Source of the DNA: Agrobacterium tumefaciens
Lineage (GTDB): Bacteria; Pseudomonadota; Alphaproteobacteria; Rhizobiales; Rhizobiaceae
Length of the DNA stretch: 64,000 nucleotides
Assembly: GCF_013318015.2 (NCBI RefSeq)
Contig: NZ_CP115841.1
Span: 1,364,001-1,428,000, forward strand
Direction: 5' to 3'
Part shown: piece after piece, positions 46,119 through 55,633 of the stretch
Position numbering within the stretch: the first letter of the stretch is position 1
How the letters are laid out: each line of letters opens with the position of its first letter
Position numbers and translations under genes: made by a program
The notes under the pieces: generated by a model
Told to the model about the DNA's origin: nothing
Databases searched by the model: none
What the model saw: the letters and a program-made list of their open reading frames with translations, nothing else

Positions 46119-46787
46119 ATGGAACGCATCGTTATCGACGTCGTATCGGATATGGTCTGCCCCTGGTGCTATCTGGGCAAGGCAAGGCTCGATCTTGCCA
46201 TTGCCGAGGTGCAGGACGAAATCAGCGTCGACGTGAACTGGCGACCTTACCGGCTCAACCCGGATTACCCGCCTGAAGGCGTTGACCAGAAGGCCGCGCT
46301 TGAGGAAAAGCTCGGCAAGGAGCGTCTCGAGCAGGCCCATGCCTCGCTGGTTGAACTCGGCAAACAGGTAGGAATCCACTACGATTTCGATGCAATCAAG
46401 ATTGGCCCGAACACGCTCGACGCACATCGCCTGTCGCTCTGGGCCCATGCTGAAGGCCGTGACGTTCAGGAGAGGATCGTCACCGCTTTGTTCAAGGCGA
46501 ATTTCGAGGAAGGCCGCAATATCGGCGATCACGCCGTGCTGACCGATATCGCCGAAAAGGCGGGCATGGAAGCCAAGGTGGTAACACGACTTCTGGCGTC
46601 GGATGCGGACAAGGACACGGTGATTGCCGAAATTGACGCGGCGCAGCAAATGGGTGTTTCCGGCGTACCGTTCTTTATCGTTGACCAGAAATACGCCATC
46701 AGCGGTGCACAAACGCCTGATGTATTGATTGCTGCACTGCGGGATATTGCAAAAATCAAGGCGGACGAGCATAAGTCGATGAACTGA
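46119..46787 (+). CDS. DsbA family oxidoreductase (FrnE-like), 222 aa
   Basis: Thioredoxin-fold enzyme, cytosolic (no signal peptide). Seen: CPWC active site (14-17) and cis-Pro loop SGVPFFIVDQKYAISGAQ (about 185-202). FrnE-like/2-hydroxychromene isomerase-type members act in disulfide exchange or redox stress. The gene is monocistronic or cotranscribed with the preceding solute-binding protein (39-base gap). Confidence 0.9.
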   Translation: MERIVIDVVSDMVCPWCYLGKARLDLAIAEVQDEISVDVNWRPYRLNPDYPPEGVDQKAALEEKLGKERLEQAHASLVELGKQVGIHYDFDAIKIGPNTLDAHRLSLWAHAEGRDVQERIVTALFKANFEEGRNIGDHAVLTDIAEKAGMEAKVVTRLLASDADKDTVIAEIDAAQQMGVSGVPFFIVDQKYAISGAQTPDVLIAALRDIAKIKADEHKSMN

Positions 46788-46838
46788 CGGTCGAACACCG
46801 GCAGCTTGCCGTAATCGATAAACTGTTGGTGTTTTCCC

Positions 46839-47771
46839 GTGTCCGACCAGACCCTGAAAGGCATTCTGCTTGCCTTTGCCGCCTTCGCTGCCTACGCGTG
46901 GAGCGACGCGAGCGTTAAACTCATAGAAGGCCAGATTTCGCCGATCGAATCGGCCTTCTTCGGCGCCCTGTTCGGCCTCATCGCCCTGCCCTTCATCCGC
47001 AAGCGCAATGATCGCTGGGTGGATGTGGTGAAGACGACCAACCGGCCTTTATGGATCATCCGATTTTTTGCCGCCGGTACGGGTGCCGTCGGCAGCGTCA
47101 CCGCTTTCACCCATCTTTCCATGGCCGAAGCCTTTGCGCTGATCTTCCTGCTTCCCTCGTTCGTCACCATCATGTCGGTGGTGTTTTTGAAGGAACAGGT
47201 GGGCATTCGCCGCTGGTCTGCGGTCATCATCGGTTTCCTCGGGGTGCTGGTCATCCTGCGGCCGGGTTTCCGTGAACTCGGCATCGGCCATATCGGCGCC
47301 ATCATCGGCGGCTTCAGCGGCGCGCTCAGCATCGTCATCTTCCGCGCCATGGGTCCGTCGGAAAAGAACGTCTCGCTGTATGGGGCCGGCGTCCTGGGCT
47401 GTCTTACCATCAGCGGCATCGCCATGGTGCCGACCTTCATCATGCCGGGCGGCGAACAATGGTTGCTACTGGCGGGATACGGCCTACTCGGCGCGCTTGG
47501 CAACGTGCTTGTCATGTATGCTGCCCAATATGCGCCCGCCGCCATGATCGGCCCAACGCAATACAGCCAGATGCTCTGGGCCATCCTGTTCGGTTACCTG
47601 ATCTTCGGCGACCGCATTGATGGCTGGATGTTGATGGGCATCGCCCTGATCGTGGGCTCCGGCTTGCTGACGCTGATCCGCGAGAAGCAGCGAAAAGTGC
47701 CGCTTCCCGCCTCCATCGCCGCGACCGACCAGAATGTGGCTGTCGGGATCACGCCGGAAGACGAGCGCTAA
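46839..47771 (+). CDS. DMT family (EamA) transporter, 310 aa
   Basis: Two EamA repeats with about ten helices. Seen: PIESAFFGALFGLIALPFIR (about 30-49), VVFLKEQVGIRRWSAVIIGF (about 109-128) and WAILFGYLIFGDRIDGWMLM (about 247-266). Start is GTG at 46839. The substrate is unknown; a second EamA transporter in the window (41.8 kb) is only distantly similar. Confidence 0.88.
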   Translation: MSDQTLKGILLAFAAFAAYAWSDASVKLIEGQISPIESAFFGALFGLIALPFIRKRNDRWVDVVKTTNRPLWIIRFFAAGTGAVGSVTAFTHLSMAEAFALIFLLPSFVTIMSVVFLKEQVGIRRWSAVIIGFLGVLVILRPGFRELGIGHIGAIIGGFSGALSIVIFRAMGPSEKNVSLYGAGVLGCLTISGIAMVPTFIMPGGEQWLLLAGYGLLGALGNVLVMYAAQYAPAAMIGPTQYSQMLWAILFGYLIFGDRIDGWMLMGIALIVGSGLLTLIREKQRKVPLPASIAATDQNVAVGITPEDER

Positions 47772-47790
47772 AGTCGAAAATGCATGAGAA

Positions 47791-47816
47791 CCAGCGACGC
47801 ATGTTTGCGTCGCTGG
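47791..47816. terminator. Stem-loop between the DMT gene and the Tyr/Pro-rich gene
   Basis: Perfect 11-bp stem CCAGCGACGCA / TGCGTCGCTGG with a 4-base loop between convergent genes. No T-run. Confidence 0.65.
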
Positions 47817-47828
47817 CATGGCATTCGA

Positions 47829-48173
47829 TCAATCACAAACCCTGACCCGATACATGTCGCCCCAGGCGTTCTGTCGCCAGGCCACGTGGCAGCGAGGATA
47901 AACCGGCTGGTAAACAACAGGCGGTCCATAAGCTGGCGCGGCGTAGACGGGTGGACCGTAGGCCGGTGCATAATAACCGGGGCCATAAGCGTAACCGGGA
48001 TGCCTTGCCCCGGCGATGAGCGCTCCGCCAATGATCGTTCCTGCGATCCCGGCGGCAAGGCCGCGGCCGAAATTATTGCGCGCTTCCGCCTGACTGGTGG
48101 TGGCAATTGTGGTGCCCGCAATTGTCAAAGCAACCAGACCAGCGGTGGCAAACCTGTTGATGTTGGTCCACAT
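47829..48173 (-). CDS. Secreted Tyr/Pro/Gly-rich small protein with glycine zipper, 114 aa
   Basis: Signal peptide to about 32 (AEAR), a glycine-zipper-like segment (GRGLAAGIAGTIIGGALIAG, about 37-56) and a repeated Y/P/A/G region (PVYAAPAYGPP). The C-terminus has two cysteines (RCHVAW and RVCD) likely in a disulfide. Common type in Rhizobiales, no known function; outer-membrane or envelope stress is plausible. A good GGAG ribosome-binding site precedes the ATG. Confidence 0.75.
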   Translation of the reverse strand: MWTNINRFATAGLVALTIAGTTIATTSQAEARNNFGRGLAAGIAGTIIGGALIAGARHPGYAYGPGYYAPAYGPPVYAAPAYGPPVVYQPVYPRCHVAWRQNAWGDMYRVRVCD

Positions 48174-48346
48174 CGTCCTGCTCCTTCAAGACCCGGCGGC
48201 TTTACGATCCGCCGCACCGGGTATGAAGGAAAGATTACGCCCGCGAAGACTACCGATACATGTCCGTCTCGTTACATCGCGGTAATTTTCGCTGAAGGCA
48301 GTGAGTGTAGTTTTCGAGGGATTGGCTAACGGAAATGAGCCGAAGA

Positions 48347-48525
48347 TGGGTGTGGTTTACCCCTCTCTGCCCTGCCGGGCATCTCCCCCAAAGGTGGGGA
48401 GATCGATATGCGGCAAGGTTTTGCCTATGTCAACGTTAGAGAATGAAGTGGTGACAGCGCGTCTTGCCGATCTCCCTCCTTGTGGGGGAGATGCCCGGCA
48501 CGGCAGAGGGGGTAAGCCGCACCCA
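48347..48525. repeat. Long intergenic inverted repeat, family 3
   Basis: Arms of about 60 bases (about 48347-48405 and 48468-48525) with GCCGGGCATCTCCCCC and GGGGGAGATGCCCGGC, beginning TGGGTGTGG and ending CGCACCCA, around a 60-base unrelated spacer. A structure of this length is an obvious cruciform or hairpin. The stretch 48174-48346 shows no gene. Confidence 0.75.
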
Positions 48526-48548
48526 CCTCCCCCGCCAAAGGCTTAAAT

Positions 48549-51500
48549 CTACGACCGAGCCAGTTCCGCCAATTGCGTCATGACCATCGCCGCACCCGCC
48601 AGCCTCTTTTCCGGCGTCGGCAGATCGCGGTTCAGGAACAGGCTGTGGTCCGGGCGGATTTTCGCCATCGAGCCCTGCTTGCCAATGTAACCGACAAGCG
48701 CTGCCGGATTTGGGAATTCCTTGTTGCGGAACTGCACAACCACGCCTTTCGGCCCGGCATCCACCTTCTCGACATTGGCCGTGCGGCAGAGCGACTTGAT
48801 GTAGACGATCTTGAGGAGATGCTGCACTTCCTTCGGCAGCGGGCCGAAACGGTCGATCATTTCTGCGCCGAAGCCGTCGATCTCGCCTATATCCGCAAGC
48901 TCGCCGAGACGGCGGTAGAGACCCATACGCAGATGCAGATCCGGCACGTAGTCTTCCGGGATCATCACCGAGGTGCCGACCGAGATTTGCGGCGACCAGC
49001 CGCTATCCTGTACCTGCTCGTCACCCTTCACTTCTGCGACAGCTTCTTCCAGCATCTGCTGGTAAAGCTCGAAGCCGACTTCCTTGATGTGGCCGGACTG
49101 TTCTTCGCCAAGCAGATTGCCCGCGCCGCGAATATCGAGATCGTGGCTGGCAAGCTGGAAACCGGCGCCGAGTGTGTCGAGCGATTGCAGCACTTTCAGC
49201 CGCCGCTCCGCCATCGTCGTCAACACCTTGTTGACCGGCAGGGTGAACAGCGCAAAGGCGCGGACCTTGGAACGACCGACACGGCCACGCAGCTGGTAAA
49301 GCTGGGCGAGACCGAACATGTCGGCACGATGCACGATCAGCGTATTGGCGGTCGGCACGTCGAGGCCGGATTCGACGATGGTGGTCGAAAGCAGCACATC
49401 GTATTTGCCGTCATAGAAGGCGTTCATGATGTCTTCGAGTTCACCCGCCGCCATCTGGCCGTGCGCCACCGCCACTTTCAGTTCCGGCACATCCGACTGC
49501 AGGAATGCATGGATATCGGCGAGATCGGCAAGGCGGGGGCAGACATAGAAGCTCTGGCCACCGCGATAATGCTCGCGCATCAACGTTTCACGGATTACCA
49601 GCGGATCGAAGGGCGAAATGAAGGTGCGAACCGCCATGCGGTCCACTGGCGGCGTGGTGATGAGCGACAGCTCGCGCACGCCGGTCATGGCCAGTTGCAA
49701 GGTGCGCGGAATTGGTGTTGCCGATAGCGTCAGCACATGCACGTCGCTTTTCAGCTCCTTCAGCCGCTCCTTGTGCTTCACACCGAAATGCTGCTCCTCA
49801 TCGATAATCAGCAGGCCGAGATTGGCGAAGCTTATGCCCGCACCGAGCAGCGCATGGGTGCCGACGACAATGTCGGTCTTTCCATCAGCCACTTCCTTCT
49901 TGGTGAGCGCAAGCTCCTTCGAACCCACAAGGCGCGAGGCCTGCTGCACCCGGATCGGCAGACCGCGAAACCGTTCGGAAAAGGTACGGAAATGCTGTCG
50001 CGCCAGAAGCGTGGTCGGCACCACCACCGCCACCTGAACGCCATTCATGGCGGCAAGGAAAGCGGCGCGCAAGGCCACTTCGGTCTTGCCGAAACCGACA
50101 TCGCCGCAGATCAGGCGATCCATCGGCCGCCCGGCACCGAGATCGTCGCGAACAGCGTCGATGGCGTTCAGCTGGTCCTCGGTCTCGTCATAGGGGAAAC
50201 GGGCGGCAAACTCGTCGTAAAGCCCGTCCGGTGCGATAAGCGCCGGCGCGTGGCGCACCAGACGCGCGGCTGCAATGCGGATAAGCTCGTCGGCCATATC
50301 GAGCAGGCGCTTCTTGAGCTTGGCCTTGCGCATCTGCCATGCGCCGCCACCGAGCTTGTCGAGCGTGGCTTCCGCGGCATCAGAACCATAACGCGAGAGA
50401 AGATCGATGTTTTCGACCGGTAGGAACAGCTTGGCGTCGTCGGCATAATGCAGTTCCAGACAGGCGCGCGGCGCGCCCGCTGCCTCGATGGTCTGCAAAC
50501 CGACGAAGCGACCGATGCCGTGTTCGGCGTGAACCACGAGCGAGCCTTCATCCAGCCCCGCCACTTCCGCGATGAAATCCGCGCCGCGCTTGCGGCGCTT
50601 GGAACGGCGCACCATGCGGTCGCCAAGAATATCCTGCTCGCCGATGATAGCGAGCGTTCCGGTCTCAAACCCGGCTTCGAGGCTCAGCACCGCCGAAGCC
50701 GCCTCACCCTTGCCGAGTTTCTCCACCTCTTTCAGCGATGTCACCGGCTTGATCTTTTCAAGCCCGTGTTCGTTCAAGACCTGCAACAGCCGGTCGAGCG
50801 AACCTTCCGACCAGCCGGTGATCAAAACCTTCCAGCCCTTGGCCCGGCGCTCGGCAATGTGCTTTACCGCCAGATCGAAAACATTGACCCGCTCTTCGCT
50901 GTCGCCTTCCGTCGGTGGACGTGCCCAGCGCGGACCAACATGGGCATCAAGCGTCGCGACCGGGCGACCTTCGCTATCGTGTTCGTTGAAGGGCGTCAGC
51001 CGCACCGCATTGACGCTCGCAAGCGCCGCCTCGAAGCTCTTGCCGTCGAGATAGATTTGCCCAGGCGATACCGGCTTGTAAGGCGCGCCCTGCGTCGAGC
51101 CCTTGGTCTCGCCCGAAGCCCGCCGCGCCTCGTAATAATCGAGGACCAGCTTGGAGCGTTCCTTCGCCGCCTCTCGCGCCGTATGGTCGGTGACGATACG
51201 GAAACCGCTGAGATAATCGAAGGCGGTTTCCAGCTCTTCGTAAAACAGCGGCAGCCAGTGCTCCATACCGGCATAACGGCGACCTTCGGAGACGGCCTGA
51301 TAAAGCGCATCGTCGCGCGTCGCCGCACCGAATAGCGACAGGTAATTCTTTCGGAACCGGCCGATCGTATCCGGCGTCAGCGTCACTTCACTCATCGGAT
51401 TGAGATCAAGCGAGCGCGCCTGTGCGATGGTGCGCTGGCTGGCCGGATCGAAGGTGCGGATGCTTTCCAGCGTATCGCCGAAGAAATCGAGCCGCACCGG

Positions 51501-52046
51501 CTCTTCGGTGCCCGGCACGAAGACATCGAGAATGCCGCCGCGCACGGCGAATTCACCCACTTCACGCACCGTCGCCACCCGGTCGAAACCGTTGCGCTCC
51601 AGCCGCGCGGCGATGTCCTCCATGCGGATCTGGTTGCCGGGCTTGGCCGAAAAGCCCAGGCTCTCGATAACGTCGCGCGGCGCCATCTTCTGCAGCATGG
51701 CGTTGACGGTGACGAGAACGATGGCCGGATGCGGTTTCTTGGCGTGATTGATGAGGCCGGCAAGTGCCGCGAGCCGGCGCGCCGAGGTGTCCGCACTCGG
51801 TGACACGCGGTCATAAGGCAGACAATCCCAGGCCGGCAGCGTCAACACCGGAATATCCGGCGCGACAAAACCAAGAATCTGTTCGAGATCGGCGACCCGC
51901 TGGCCGTCCGACATCACGTAAGCCACCGATGTTCCCGCCCGCGCCATATCGGCGAGCAGCAGGGCTTCCATGCCGGAGGGCACGTTTCCGATGGTCAGCG
52001 GCGTATCGGCCGACGCCACCAGCTTTGCATCGAATCCGGCTATCAT
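48549..52046 (-). CDS. mfd: Transcription-repair coupling factor Mfd, 1165 aa
   Basis: Displaces RNA polymerase stalled at DNA damage and recruits UvrA. Domains in order: UvrB-homology region (about 1-350), RNA polymerase interaction domain (about 480-545), RecG-like helicase with Walker A GDVGFGKTE (about 646) and DEEQHFG (about 744), the TRG motif region, and the C-terminal D7 domain. Full-length. It is 3 bases downstream of sdhE, so likely translated from the same mRNA. Confidence 0.97.
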   Translation of the reverse strand: MIAGFDAKLVASADTPLTIGNVPSGMEALLLADMARAGTSVAYVMSDGQRVADLEQILGFVAPDIPVLTLPAWDCLPYDRVSPSADTSARRLAALAGLINHAKKPHPAIVLVTVNAMLQKMAPRDVIESLGFSAKPGNQIRMEDIAARLERNGFDRVATVREVGEFAVRGGILDVFVPGTEEPVRLDFFGDTLESIRTFDPASQRTIAQARSLDLNPMSEVTLTPDTIGRFRKNYLSLFGAATRDDALYQAVSEGRRYAGMEHWLPLFYEELETAFDYLSGFRIVTDHTAREAAKERSKLVLDYYEARRASGETKGSTQGAPYKPVSPGQIYLDGKSFEAALASVNAVRLTPFNEHDSEGRPVATLDAHVGPRWARPPTEGDSEERVNVFDLAVKHIAERRAKGWKVLITGWSEGSLDRLLQVLNEHGLEKIKPVTSLKEVEKLGKGEAASAVLSLEAGFETGTLAIIGEQDILGDRMVRRSKRRKRGADFIAEVAGLDEGSLVVHAEHGIGRFVGLQTIEAAGAPRACLELHYADDAKLFLPVENIDLLSRYGSDAAEATLDKLGGGAWQMRKAKLKKRLLDMADELIRIAAARLVRHAPALIAPDGLYDEFAARFPYDETEDQLNAIDAVRDDLGAGRPMDRLICGDVGFGKTEVALRAAFLAAMNGVQVAVVVPTTLLARQHFRTFSERFRGLPIRVQQASRLVGSKELALTKKEVADGKTDIVVGTHALLGAGISFANLGLLIIDEEQHFGVKHKERLKELKSDVHVLTLSATPIPRTLQLAMTGVRELSLITTPPVDRMAVRTFISPFDPLVIRETLMREHYRGGQSFYVCPRLADLADIHAFLQSDVPELKVAVAHGQMAAGELEDIMNAFYDGKYDVLLSTTIVESGLDVPTANTLIVHRADMFGLAQLYQLRGRVGRSKVRAFALFTLPVNKVLTTMAERRLKVLQSLDTLGAGFQLASHDLDIRGAGNLLGEEQSGHIKEVGFELYQQMLEEAVAEVKGDEQVQDSGWSPQISVGTSVMIPEDYVPDLHLRMGLYRRLGELADIGEIDGFGAEMIDRFGPLPKEVQHLLKIVYIKSLCRTANVEKVDAGPKGVVVQFRNKEFPNPAALVGYIGKQGSMAKIRPDHSLFLNRDLPTPEKRLAGAAMVMTQLAELARS

Positions 52047-52049
52047 GTT

Positions 52050-52361
52050 TCAGGCCTTCAGGGTTTCGGCTGTGACGAGATCGAAATCGGGACGGTAAGA
52101 GGCGATCTTCTCGAACAACGGGGTCTGGAATTTTTCCGGCACCGGCAGGGCACCCGTCACCATCTTGACGAGGTCGTTATCCTCTTCCGCCATGATGATT
52201 TCCAGCTCGTCGAGCTGATCGTCGGAAAGCCCGGCAATATTGTCTTCCGCAAATTGCCCGAGCACCAGATCCATCTCGCGAATGCCCCGGTGCCAGCAGC
52301 GGTAAAGTATCCGCCTGCGCCTCGGATCGAGGTCGGCGCTCGTGCGCACCAGTCCAGTCAT
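52050..52361 (-). CDS. sdhE: Succinate dehydrogenase assembly factor SdhE (DUF339), 103 aa
   Basis: Helps attach FAD to succinate dehydrogenase. Seen: RRRRILYRCWHRGIREMDLV (about 15-34), with the RGxxE motif (RGIRE), and the four-helix length. The ATG at 52361 has an AAGG site; an in-frame GTG three codons upstream is possible. It is divergent from recG and almost contiguous with mfd. Confidence 0.93.
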   Translation of the reverse strand: MTGLVRTSADLDPRRRRILYRCWHRGIREMDLVLGQFAEDNIAGLSDDQLDELEIIMAEEDNDLVKMVTGALPVPEKFQTPLFEKIASYRPDFDLVTAETLKA

Positions 52362-52548
52362 CGCATTCACCTTTCGGTTGGCTATTCAACAGGATGTTGA
52401 TTGCGCCCTCCTATAGAACAGGAGGCGAACGCTTGGAACCGGTTTTTATCGAAATAATGCCACGGCGGCTAAAATCTGCCGGTGATAAACAGCCTTTGTC
52501 GGGCGCCACGTCTTGCATAACGCGTCCCCTTCCCCGATTTTGCTGAGC

Positions 52549-54654
52549 ATGCGTCCCGCCATTCTCGATCCGCTATTTGCTTCCGTCTCCACCCTTGCCG
52601 GTGTGGGGCCGAAGCTTGCCGACCTTCTGGCCAAACTGCTGAGCCGGGAAAATGCCGACGACACCCGCGTGATCGATCTTCTGTTCCACGCACCATCAAA
52701 CGTCATCGACCGGCGCAACCGCCCGGGCATCGCGCTTGCCGCTCCCGGCGCCATTGTCACCATCCAGGGACGTGTCGACCGGCATCAGCCAGCTCCACCG
52801 GGCAATCGTTCCGCGCCCTACCGTGTTTTCCTGCATGACGAGACCGGGGAACTGGCGCTGACCTTCTTCCGCGCCAAGGGAGACTGGCTTTCCAAGGCCT
52901 TGCCCGTCGATGAAGAGGTTCTCGTCAGCGGCAAGGTGGACTGGTTCAACGGCCGCGCCTCCATGGTGCATCCGGATTTCATGGTGAAGCTCTCCGAGGC
53001 AGAGAACCTGCCGCTGGTCGAAGCCGTTTATCCGATGACAGCCGGGCTGTCTCCGAAGGTGCTGCGGCGGGCAATTGAAGGCGGACTTTCGAAACTGCCG
53101 GTCTTTCCCGAATGGATCGACGAGACCCTGAAGACCCGTCAGGGGTTCGGAGACGTGGCATCGAGCTTCCGTGAATTGCACGACCCACGCGACAGCGCCG
53201 ATATCGATCCTCAGGCCCCGGCACGCAGACGGCTCGCCTACGACGAATTCTTGGCCGGGCAGCTGTCACTGGCGCTGGTGCGGCAAAGACTGCGCAAGGT
53301 CGCGGGCCAGCCGATCCGCGCCAAGGGGGACATTGCTGCAAAAATCCTGTCGCAACTGCCCTTCTCCCTGACGCCGAGCCAGAATGCCTCGGTGAAAGAT
53401 ATCCTGACCGATATGGCCAGCGAGGACCGTATGTTGCGGCTGTTGCAGGGCGATGTCGGCGCGGGCAAGACGCTGGTGGCGCTGATGGCTATGGCAACCG
53501 CCGTCGAGGCCGGCGGACAGGCGGTGTTGATGGCCCCGACCGAAATTCTTGCCCGGCAGCATTTCGCCACCATCTCCAAACTCGCCAATGCCGCGGGCAT
53601 TACGGTTGAGGTGCTGACCGGCCGCACCAAGGGCAAGGAGCGTCGCGAGATCGAAGAACGCGTGGCCTCCGGTGAGGCACAGATCGTCATCGGCACCCAC
53701 GCGCTGTTCCAGGACAGCGTGAGTTACAAGAACCTCGTGCTGGCCGTGGTGGATGAGCAGCACCGTTTCGGCGTACACCAGCGCCTGCGTCTCACCGCCA
53801 AGGGCATCACGCCGCATATGCTTGTTATGACCGCCACGCCCATTCCGCGCACGCTGGTGCTGGCCGCCTTCGGCGACATGGATGTGTCGAAACTCACCGA
53901 AAAACCGGCCGGACGAAAACCCATCCAGACCGTGACGATCCCCACCGAACGCATCGGCGATATTGTCGAGAGGCTGCGCGCCGCGCTGAAGGAAGGCAAG
54001 AAGGCCTACTGGATCTGCCCGCTGGTGGAGGAGACGGAAGAGTCCGACCTGATGTCGGCGGAAGAACGACATGCGGTTCTCTCGCAGATGCTCGGTGCCA
54101 ATATCGGTCTCATCCATGGGCGCATGAGCGGCCCGGAGAAGGACGCCGCCATGCTGGCTTTCAAGAACGGCGAAACCCGGCTGCTGGTGGCAACGACAGT
54201 GGTGGAAGTGGGTGTCGACGTTCCGGACGCCACGATCATGGTCATCGAACATGCCGAACGTTTCGGCCTGGCCCAGCTTCACCAGCTGCGTGGCCGGGTT
54301 GGACGCGGTGACGAGGCCTCCACCTGCATCCTGCTCTACAAGGGGCCGCTCAGCGAAAACGGCCGCGCCCGACTTTCCATCCTGCGCGACAGCGAGGACG
54401 GCTTCCTGATTGCGGAAGAGGATTTGAAGCTGCGCGGCGAAGGCGAACTCCTCGGCACCCGCCAGTCCGGCACGCCGGGCTTCCGCATCGCCAGCCTCGA
54501 AGCCCATGCCGATCTCCTGGAAATCGCCCGCAAGGACGCCGCCTATGTCATCGAGCGCGACCCCGAACTGACCGGCCCGCGCGGCGAAAGCCTGCGCACC
54601 CTGCTCTATCTGCACCGCCGCGACGAAGCTATCCGCTTCCTGCACGCCGGCTGA
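52549..54654 (+). CDS. recG: ATP-dependent DNA helicase RecG, 701 aa
   Basis: Remodels stalled replication forks and branched DNA. Seen: N-terminal wedge/OB domain (about 1-180), Walker A GDVGAGKT (about 301), DEQH box (about 401), TATPIPRT, and LHQLRGRVGRGDEAS (motif VI, about 579-593). Full-length. The ATG at 52549 begins the conserved region. Confidence 0.97.
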   Translation: MRPAILDPLFASVSTLAGVGPKLADLLAKLLSRENADDTRVIDLLFHAPSNVIDRRNRPGIALAAPGAIVTIQGRVDRHQPAPPGNRSAPYRVFLHDETGELALTFFRAKGDWLSKALPVDEEVLVSGKVDWFNGRASMVHPDFMVKLSEAENLPLVEAVYPMTAGLSPKVLRRAIEGGLSKLPVFPEWIDETLKTRQGFGDVASSFRELHDPRDSADIDPQAPARRRLAYDEFLAGQLSLALVRQRLRKVAGQPIRAKGDIAAKILSQLPFSLTPSQNASVKDILTDMASEDRMLRLLQGDVGAGKTLVALMAMATAVEAGGQAVLMAPTEILARQHFATISKLANAAGITVEVLTGRTKGKERREIEERVASGEAQIVIGTHALFQDSVSYKNLVLAVVDEQHRFGVHQRLRLTAKGITPHMLVMTATPIPRTLVLAAFGDMDVSKLTEKPAGRKPIQTVTIPTERIGDIVERLRAALKEGKKAYWICPLVEETEESDLMSAEERHAVLSQMLGANIGLIHGRMSGPEKDAAMLAFKNGETRLLVATTVVEVGVDVPDATIMVIEHAERFGLAQLHQLRGRVGRGDEASTCILLYKGPLSENGRARLSILRDSEDGFLIAEEDLKLRGEGELLGTRQSGTPGFRIASLEAHADLLEIARKDAAYVIERDPELTGPRGESLRTLLYLHRRDEAIRFLHAG

Positions 54655-54666
54655 AAGTGAACCGCC

Positions 54667-54939
54667 ATGAACATGATCGACCCACGCCGCCCACCGCCCG
54701 CCTTCAGAAAGGGCTACGCGCTCTGCTCACCGCAAAACATCCTGCAACCCGACACCTTCGCCAAAAGCCAGAAGAAAGCGATCGGCAAGGCCTTCAAAAA
54801 GCCAGGCCGCAAGAAGGCATGGACAGAGGCACTGGAACAGGGCTGGAGCGTGCGGCTGGTCTACATGCGGCTTTTCGTCCCCGTGTTCCATGCGACCACG
54901 ACGGGAACAGAGGTGGATGATCTCGATGACGAGGATTGA
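54667..54939 (+). CDS. Conserved hypothetical basic protein, 90 aa
   Basis: Not recognised. Basic and lysine/proline-rich in the first 55 residues (AKSQKKAIGKAFKKPGRKKA), then WSVRLVYMRLFVPVFHATT and an acidic end (DDLDDED). It starts 12 bases after recG and may be cotranscribed. An alternative start lies three codons downstream. Confidence 0.6.
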   Translation: MNMIDPRRPPPAFRKGYALCSPQNILQPDTFAKSQKKAIGKAFKKPGRKKAWTEALEQGWSVRLVYMRLFVPVFHATTTGTEVDDLDDED

Positions 54940-54993
54940 TTTGGTCCATTCAATAGACTAATCTAAAGCGAGATTTAACGCTTAAGGTTAGCC

Positions 54994-55251
54994 ATGCAGA
55001 TATCCGTAACTGATGCAAAAGGCCAACTGACAGAATTGGTACGACGCGCCGAGGCCGGGGACGAAATCATTCTCACCCGGCATGGTCATGCAGCAGTGCG
55101 GCTGGTTCCAGTGGTTGTTGTGGCGGATAAAAAATCCCGCAGGGCCGTGCTTGATAAAGTGCGCGCGGCCGTCGCGACCAAGAGCGACGATGGCCCGGAT
55201 GCCGCGCATAGTCAGGATTTCCTTTACGACGAGCACGGCCTTCCAAAATGA
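54994..55251 (+). CDS. vapB: Antitoxin of a VapBC/Phd-type module, 85 aa
   Basis: Phd/YefM-type antitoxin: MQISVTDAKGQLTELVRRAE at the start and a RLVPVVVV strand, then a basic C-terminal region that usually wraps the toxin. Overlaps the toxin gene by four bases (ATGA). AAGG ribosome-binding site six bases upstream. Expected to repress its own promoter. Confidence 0.85.
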   Translation: MQISVTDAKGQLTELVRRAEAGDEIILTRHGHAAVRLVPVVVVADKKSRRAVLDKVRAAVATKSDDGPDAAHSQDFLYDEHGLPK

Positions 55252-55630
55252 TGGTCATCGATACATCTGCTCTGCTTGCAATCCTGCTTGATGAACCCAC
55301 AGCAGATGCATGTGCCATGGCTCTCGATACGGATGAACCATTGCTGATATCCGCCGGTACGCTTGCCGAAGCTGTGATCGTAGCGCAAAGACGTGGCCGC
55401 AGCCGGGAACTCGAGATGCTGATCGAAGGGCTGAGCGTCGAAATCAAACCCGTTACTGCTAAATCAATCCGTGGCATTTCGGAAGCCATCGCATCTGGGG
55501 AAAGGGTATCCACCCCGCCGGGCTGAATTTCGGAGACTGCTTTGCCTATGAGCTGGCAAAAGCTGAAGGCTGCCCTTTGCTTTATGTCGGCAACGACTTT
55601 TCGCAAACAGATATCAGCGGCCTCCTGTAA
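55248..55630 (+). pseudogene. vapC: Frameshifted VapC-type PIN domain toxin
   Basis: The first 240 bases encode a PIN domain start (MVIDTSALLAILLDEPTADA) with the first catalytic Asp. After GCC at 55485-55487 one base is missing: supplying it gives [20 protein letters not shown] and [15 protein letters not shown], ending at TAA 55628-55630. As it stands, translation stops at 55526, and the C-terminal catalytic acidic residues are lost. The toxin is therefore probably dead while the antitoxin is intact, unless this is a sequencing error. Confidence 0.8.
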
Positions 55631-55633
55631 GGC

